Shown piece by piece: positions 48,382-52,160 of a DNA stretch of 52,160 nucleotides; position 1 is the stretch's first letter; each line of letters begins with the position of its first letter. A program made the position numbers and the translations under genes. The notes below the pieces were generated by a model. It was not told the origin of the DNA, ran no database searches, and saw only the letters and a program-made list of their open reading frames with translations. This DNA is from Candidatus Firestoneibacteriota bacterium. Its GTDB lineage: Bacteria; Oederibacteriota; Muellerivitia; Muellerivitales; Muellerivitaceae. The DNA lies in contig JABDGD010000013.1 in assembly GCA_013286205.1 (NCBI GenBank), positions 729-52,888 on the forward strand, written 5' to 3'.

Positions 48382-50235
48382 ATGGCAACTCCTACGATGA
48401 CCTTAGCTCAATTTTTAACTCAATATCCCTGGCCCGCCGAATTGAAGAAAGCCGGAAAGCCCCTGGAAGGTTTTTGGTCCTGTCAGTTGGAATCCTCGGC
48501 TGAAAAAATCTGGCCCTATGTGAGCAACACTAACGTCCTGAACCAATTGGTGGGCCTGGGTGAGATGAAGTTGACCGAACAAAACGGCAAAGTTTATGGG
48601 ACGGCCAAAACGGTTGGCTTTGACATGGTTTGGGAAGAAAAGCCCTGGGAATGGGAATATGGCAAGGCCATGGTGATTGACCGCCGTTATACCAAAGGCT
48701 TTCTTAAAGTAAACCGAACGATCTATGTGCTGGAACCTACCGCGGATAACAAATGCAATTTTTACGTTTATCTGGGTTTGATTCCCCGCGGACCGCTGAC
48801 CCGGCTTTTAACCAAAGTAGTGCTGAACGAGCTTAAGGGAAAGTTCTTGAAAGCCCTGAAGGCCATGGATGGTTACGTTCAAAAGCAGCAGAAGATTATT
48901 TTGAGCGGAAAGAAAATCAGGCTTAGCCCCGAAGCGGAAGTCCGCATGGTGGAGATTCAAAAAGAGCTCGTGAAGCGTTCCATTCCGGCCAACATGGTTC
49001 AAAAGATGATTCAGTTTGTCCGTACCACGCCCGATGAGGACCTGGATCGTATCCGATTAAAGGCGTTGGCCCGGGATTGGCACGTCAGCCTGAGCGGCCT
49101 TTTGGAGGCCTTTTTACAGGCAACCCGGCTGGGTCTTTTTAAACTGACCTGGGACGTCACCTGTCCCCATTGCCGCGGCGTTCGGGAAGAAGTTACCCAT
49201 CTGGCCCAACTGCCCAAGCGGGGTAAGTGCGAGGTTTGTAATGTAGATTTTGACGCGACTACTTTTAACGCGCTGGAAGTGATCTTTCATATTCATCCCT
49301 CGATTCGGGTAGTTGAGAAGAAAATTTATTGCTCCGCCGAACCCGCGATGAAGACACACATTAAACTGCAAAAAATGATTCAGCCGGGCACAGAGCTGAC
49401 GGTGAAAACCTTTTTGGAACCGGGCCGCTACCGCTTAAGACTCGCGGGTACGGAAGTTTATAACCTTCTGGATGTGGGTGAAAAAGAAGGACAGCCCGAA
49501 TTTCTATGGATTGATGAGCTTTCGGCCAAGAACATTAGTTCTTCCTACTTTCCCTCAGTCACTTTGCGCAATACCTCTGCCGAACCCCGCATGTTTATCA
49601 TTGAGGACAATGAGATAGACCGGGACGCGTTAAGACCCGTGGATCTGTTCTCTTTCCAAAATTTCAGGGATTTGTTCACCACCGAGTCATTGAATTCGGA
49701 CGTCAAACTGGAAATCGGCGTACAGACTATTCTTTTCACCGATCTGGTGGGTTCCACTAAGTTTTATGAGTTGGAAGGCGATGCCGCGGCTTTTACGGCG
49801 GTGCGGAAACATTTCCAGAAAACTTATGAGGGGGTTTTGAAGCATGGAGGCGCCATTGTAAAAACCATCGGGGACGCAGTGATGGCTTCCTTTTCCAAAC
49901 CCTCGGACGCGCTGAAGGCAGCCATTGAAATGCAGGAATACTTTAACGGCAAAAACCCCGATACGTCTTTGCGGCTTCGCATTACCTTGCACACTGGGCC
50001 CTGCCTGGCGGTGAATTTTAATAACAACATTGATTATTTCGGCAGCGCAGTCAATTTAACCGCGAAGATTCAATCCACGGCGGAAGCGGGGCAGATCAGT
50101 TTCACCGAGGCGGTATTTAAAGATAAAGAAACTGAGGGGATGCTTCAGCAAAGAGACCTGCTTTGCCAGGAGATTGATTTTGAGCAGAAGTGGTCCAAGA
50201 AGGTCATTCCGGTTTACCGGGTGGATGTAAGCTAA
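48382..50235 (+). CDS. class III adenylate cyclase with DUF5939/SRPBCC-like N-terminus
   Basis: Soluble nucleotide cyclase of 617 residues. Residues ~25-180 resemble a SRPBCC-type lipid-binding fold of the DUF5939 group, ~200-300 hold a zinc-ribbon pair (CPHC at 261-264, CEVC at 283-286), ~300-430 a beta-rich part and ~445-615 the catalytic domain. Metal-binding Asp454 (LFTDLVGST) and Asp498 (TIGDAVM) are present, as are Lys494 and Asp551, the residues that favour ATP over GTP. The transition-state Asn558 is there, but the usual Arg four residues on is Lys562 (VNLTAK). GAGGAAA precedes the ATG. A terminator follows. The N-terminal sensor ligand is unknown. Confidence 0.88.
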   Translation: MATPTMTLAQFLTQYPWPAELKKAGKPLEGFWSCQLESSAEKIWPYVSNTNVLNQLVGLGEMKLTEQNGKVYGTAKTVGFDMVWEEKPWEWEYGKAMVIDRRYTKGFLKVNRTIYVLEPTADNKCNFYVYLGLIPRGPLTRLLTKVVLNELKGKFLKALKAMDGYVQKQQKIILSGKKIRLSPEAEVRMVEIQKELVKRSIPANMVQKMIQFVRTTPDEDLDRIRLKALARDWHVSLSGLLEAFLQATRLGLFKLTWDVTCPHCRGVREEVTHLAQLPKRGKCEVCNVDFDATTFNALEVIFHIHPSIRVVEKKIYCSAEPAMKTHIKLQKMIQPGTELTVKTFLEPGRYRLRLAGTEVYNLLDVGEKEGQPEFLWIDELSAKNISSSYFPSVTLRNTSAEPRMFIIEDNEIDRDALRPVDLFSFQNFRDLFTTESLNSDVKLEIGVQTILFTDLVGSTKFYELEGDAAAFTAVRKHFQKTYEGVLKHGGAIVKTIGDAVMASFSKPSDALKAAIEMQEYFNGKNPDTSLRLRITLHTGPCLAVNFNNNIDYFGSAVNLTAKIQSTAEAGQISFTEAVFKDKETEGMLQQRDLLCQEIDFEQKWSKKVIPVYRVDVS

Positions 50236-50260
50236 ACGATCTTAAAATTGTTGTTTGAAT

Positions 50261-50296
50261 AAAAAAGGGAAGCGGATTTTATCCACTTCCCTTTTT
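50261..50296. terminator. bidirectional terminator between cyclase and DedA genes
   Basis: AAAAAAGGGAAG (50261-50272) and CTTCCCTTTTTT (to 50296) pair, with GGAT/ATCC continuing the stem. A and T tracts flank both sides. Confidence 0.93.
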
Positions 50297-50326
50297 TATG
50301 GCTGGCGCGAATTGAAATTGAAACGG

Positions 50327-50989
50327 TTACTTCTTCTTTTTGGACGGTGCTTTTTTGACCGTGGTTGATTTGCCGAAGAAGTGTTTGGCTACCTCGATAA
50401 AGGTGGGAATAAGGGAAACGAAAACGATAGCGAGGATCACCACTTCGAAATGCGCCTGGAAGAACTCCATATTCCCCAGCAGGAAGCCCGCTCCGATACA
50501 GATGGTAGTCCACAAAAGCACCCCGATCAGGTTATAGCGCGAGAACTTACTATAGGTCATCTTGCCCACGCCTGCAGCAAAGGGAGCGAAGGTGCGGAAG
50601 ATCGGCGCGAACTGGAAGAGGATCAGGGTCTGCACGCCATGCTTTTCATAAATATCGTGGGTTTTATCCAAGTATTTCTTATTCATGAATTTTCCGAATA
50701 CGTTGGGACCGAAGAAACGGCCGATCCAGTAATTGCTATGGTCGCCCATCAAGGCCGCGGCGGTGAGCAGGCCCCAGGCAAAAGCGATATTGAGTTGGGC
50801 GCTGCCGCAAAGGGCGCCAACGGTAAAAAGAAGTGAATCCCCCGGCAGGATGGGAGTCACGACCAAACCCGTCTCGCAGAAAATGACTGCGAAAAGAATG
50901 CCGTAGATATAGGGTCCATAGGCCTGGACCAATTCGGGCAGGTATTTGTTCAAATGCAGGATGTGGTCAAGATAAGCGTGAAAGTCCAT
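50327..50989 (-). CDS. DedA family (VTT domain) membrane protein
   Basis: Inner-membrane protein of 220 residues with the DedA core. FCETGLVVTPILPGDSLLFT carries the membrane-embedded acidic residue and the PGD turn of the first re-entrant loop; QFAPIFRTFAPFAAGVGKMT holds the family Arg and the GxAG-type second loop; FSRYNLIGVLLWTTICIGAG follows. Relatives flip undecaprenyl phosphate or phosphatidylethanolamine and affect pH and peptide resistance. The C-terminus is a Lys-rich tail (TTVKKAPSKKKK). GAGG precedes the ATG. Monocistronic, between two terminators. Confidence 0.93.
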   Translation of the reverse strand: MDFHAYLDHILHLNKYLPELVQAYGPYIYGILFAVIFCETGLVVTPILPGDSLLFTVGALCGSAQLNIAFAWGLLTAAALMGDHSNYWIGRFFGPNVFGKFMNKKYLDKTHDIYEKHGVQTLILFQFAPIFRTFAPFAAGVGKMTYSKFSRYNLIGVLLWTTICIGAGFLLGNMEFFQAHFEVVILAIVFVSLIPTFIEVAKHFFGKSTTVKKAPSKKKK

Positions 50990-51059
50990 AAGGCCTCATT
51001 TCATGGGAATAACAACGGGGCTAAAATAACATCCGGGCCCCAGGAAAGACCAACAAAAA

Positions 51060-51095
51060 CAGAAAAACCAGCCCATTGAGGATTAATGAGCTGGT
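51060..51095 (-). terminator. terminator of the ABC transporter gene
   Basis: On the minus strand ACCAGCTCATT (51085-51095) pairs with AATGGGCTGGT (51067-51077), one mismatch, followed by a T-rich stretch. Confidence 0.75.
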
Positions 51096-51108
51096 CTGGG
51101 GGAAAGAA

Positions 51109-52160
51109 TTAGGCTTGAGACGGCGGATTTTGAGCGGGAGGCTCGACCGGCGGGGCAGACTCAACTGGAGCCGCGGGTGTTTCAGGCATAGGTGTGGAAG
51201 CGGTATTGTCTGACCCGCCGTTATTGACGTCGCTCTTGGGCTTCGGATTGCGGGGAGCTCTTTTGCGCGGGTAGAAGATTTTTTGAGTGTCTTCGTCATA
51301 GGCAAAAAGGTTTCCAAAGTGAGTCCAGCGGATGAAAGTCTCAAAAATCTTCTCAAAGTTCTCGTGAGGCAGATTGAAGATAATTACTTCCTGAACCAGT
51401 TCCGCGTCGAGCTTGGCGCGAGGATGTTTGGCCAGCATATCGTTGACCTGTTTAAAGATGCGTAATTTGAGCAGCTGTTCTTTCCAGATGTTCTGACGCT
51501 CTTGCGAGGTGGCCTTCACGAAACGCTGTCCATCAGCGGTCAGAACGACCATGCGTTTAGGTGTGTCCACAAAATCCAAAAGCTCGGCGGCCTTTACGAC
51601 TTTAATAATGTCACCGAACTCTTTATCGGTTTCAGTTGCGATGCGGAAGACGTCTTCGGTTCCACCGCGGGCGTCGAGATATTCCAAAATACCCACAATT
51701 TCACCCGGCAAGACATCCGGCAGCGATTCGGCAGGCGGCAGTTCGTTGGGCTGAAGAACTGGTTCCGGCACGTCGGGAATTTCGTGGCCCATGATGATGT
51801 CGTGCAATTGATCGACCAGCTTGCTGAAGTCCGCGCCGCGGTAGTCGCGGGGGCGGGGCAGGGGATTTTCCACAATTTTCAAAATATGTCCCGGGTGAGT
51901 TCCTAACACCACAATGCGGTCGGCCATATAAACGACCTCAGCGATATCGTGGCTGACCATAAGAACGGAAGAGGGATTCTTATCGTGAGCGGCCCAGATG
52001 TCGATGACTTCAGCGCGAAGCGACTCCGCGGTGAGGGCGTCGACGTGGCTGAAGGGTTCATCCATAAATAAAATCTCAGGATCGACAGAAAGGGCGCGGG
52101 CAATACCAACGCGCTGTTTCATGCCGCCGGAAAGTTCGCGGGGATAAGTTTCCTCGAAAC
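51109..52160 (-). CDS. ABC transporter ATP-binding protein, nitrate/sulfonate type with C-terminal AAA-associated domain (partial)
   Basis: C-terminal ~350 residues of an ABC ATPase whose start lies beyond the window; the frame is open to the last base, with FEETYPRELSGG before the internal Met at 52122. Seen are the signature LSGGMKQRVGIARALSV, Walker B ILFMDEPFSHVDALT and H-loop MVSHDIAEVVYMADR. IVVLGTHPGHILKIVENPLP places it with the TauB/SsuB/NrtD group. A ~200-residue AAA-associated C-terminal domain follows (EYLDARGGTEDVFRIATETD, KHPRAKLDAELVQEVIIFNL), then a Pro-rich tail (~45 residues). That domain occurs in a subset of two-part importers and is probably regulatory. Permease genes should lie upstream. 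Confidence 0.9.
   Translation of the reverse strand, partial: FEETYPRELSGGMKQRVGIARALSVDPEILFMDEPFSHVDALTAESLRAEVIDIWAAHDKNPSSVLMVSHDIAEVVYMADRIVVLGTHPGHILKIVENPLPRPRDYRGADFSKLVDQLHDIIMGHEIPDVPEPVLQPNELPPAESLPDVLPGEIVGILEYLDARGGTEDVFRIATETDKEFGDIIKVVKAAELLDFVDTPKRMVVLTADGQRFVKATSQERQNIWKEQLLKLRIFKQVNDMLAKHPRAKLDAELVQEVIIFNLPHENFEKIFETFIRWTHFGNLFAYDEDTQKIFYPRKRAPRNPKPKSDVNNGGSDNTASTPMPETPAAPVESAPPVEPPAQNPPSQA

Noticed and set aside
1..52160. Prophage, insertion sequence or CRISPR array
   Set aside because: No integrase, transposase, terminal repeats or spaced direct repeats were seen.

Overview
The window looks like chromosomal DNA from a free-living bacterium with an inner and an outer membrane. 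It holds many housekeeping genes, short intergenic gaps and frequent ATGA or GTGA start/stop overlaps. Outer-membrane cues are a TPR protein with a beta-barrel ending in Phe, a DUF3078 barrel-like protein and type IV-type minor pilins. I cannot place the phylum from sequence alone. The mix of minor pilins, MprF, a DUF5939-type cyclase and a LexA site of unfamiliar sequence points away from Enterobacteria and towards a poorly sampled lineage (Omnitrophota, Elusimicrobiota or Bdellovibrionota-like; low confidence). I see no phage, insertion sequence, rRNA or CRISPR array. No gene-free stretch exceeds 300 bases.

Layout. 0.07-4.1 kb: TPR/beta-barrel protein, EVE-domain protein, a frameshifted GT-C-type membrane glycosyltransferase and a methyltransferase. 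4.1-7.1 kb: leuC-leuD, divergent from an OxyR-like LysR regulator with a recognisable OxyR-type operator between them. 7.1-9.7 kb: NADP-dependent reductase, DoxX-like protein and thiolase. 9.7-14.3 kb: a TetR regulator, an EmrAB-type efflux pair, a 60-residue protein, a short-chain dehydrogenase and a tautomerase; two matching palindromes mark the TetR operators. 14.3-17 kb: a second SDR, a Bcr/CflA transporter, a DUF1905 protein and tRNA-Ser(CGA). 17-27.6 kb: pdxH, mprF, a frameshifted NlpC/P60-like lipoprotein, trmL, an RDD protein, a YyaL-type thioredoxin-fold protein, a DUF3078 protein, mscL, a hydrolase, a methyltransferase and a BtuF-like protein without signal peptide.

27.6-36.9 kb: a hairpin cluster, a DUF2231/cytochrome P460-like fusion, a TPR protein, a rhodanese/MauE pair, an AI-2E-family permease, a Nudix hydrolase, a NYN-domain protein, an SplB-like radical SAM protein, then lexA divergent from radC across a large symmetric operator. 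36.9-39.1 kb: fabI, a Dabb protein and exonuclease III. 39.1-46.4 kb: a promoter, a possible 40-codon leader ORF, three minor-pilin-type genes (PilX-like, a 1317-residue prepilin-like protein, PilW-like) and a pterin dehydratase. 46.4-52.2 kb: a multi-TM protein of unknown function, a class III adenylate cyclase, a DedA protein and an ABC ATPase cut by the window end.

Most notable points. (1) The LysR protein aligns with OxyR in register, but both redox cysteines are replaced (Gly199, Tyr208), while its intergenic region keeps three of four OxyR half-elements at exact spacing, beside a good leuCD promoter. (2) The lexA/radC intergenic region has a 34-bp symmetric operator built from GNATAC-N4-GTATNC units, with both divergent promoters overlapping it. 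(3) A three-gene minor pilin operon has a giant middle subunit. Two homopolymer frameshifts suggest either assembly error or recent gene decay.
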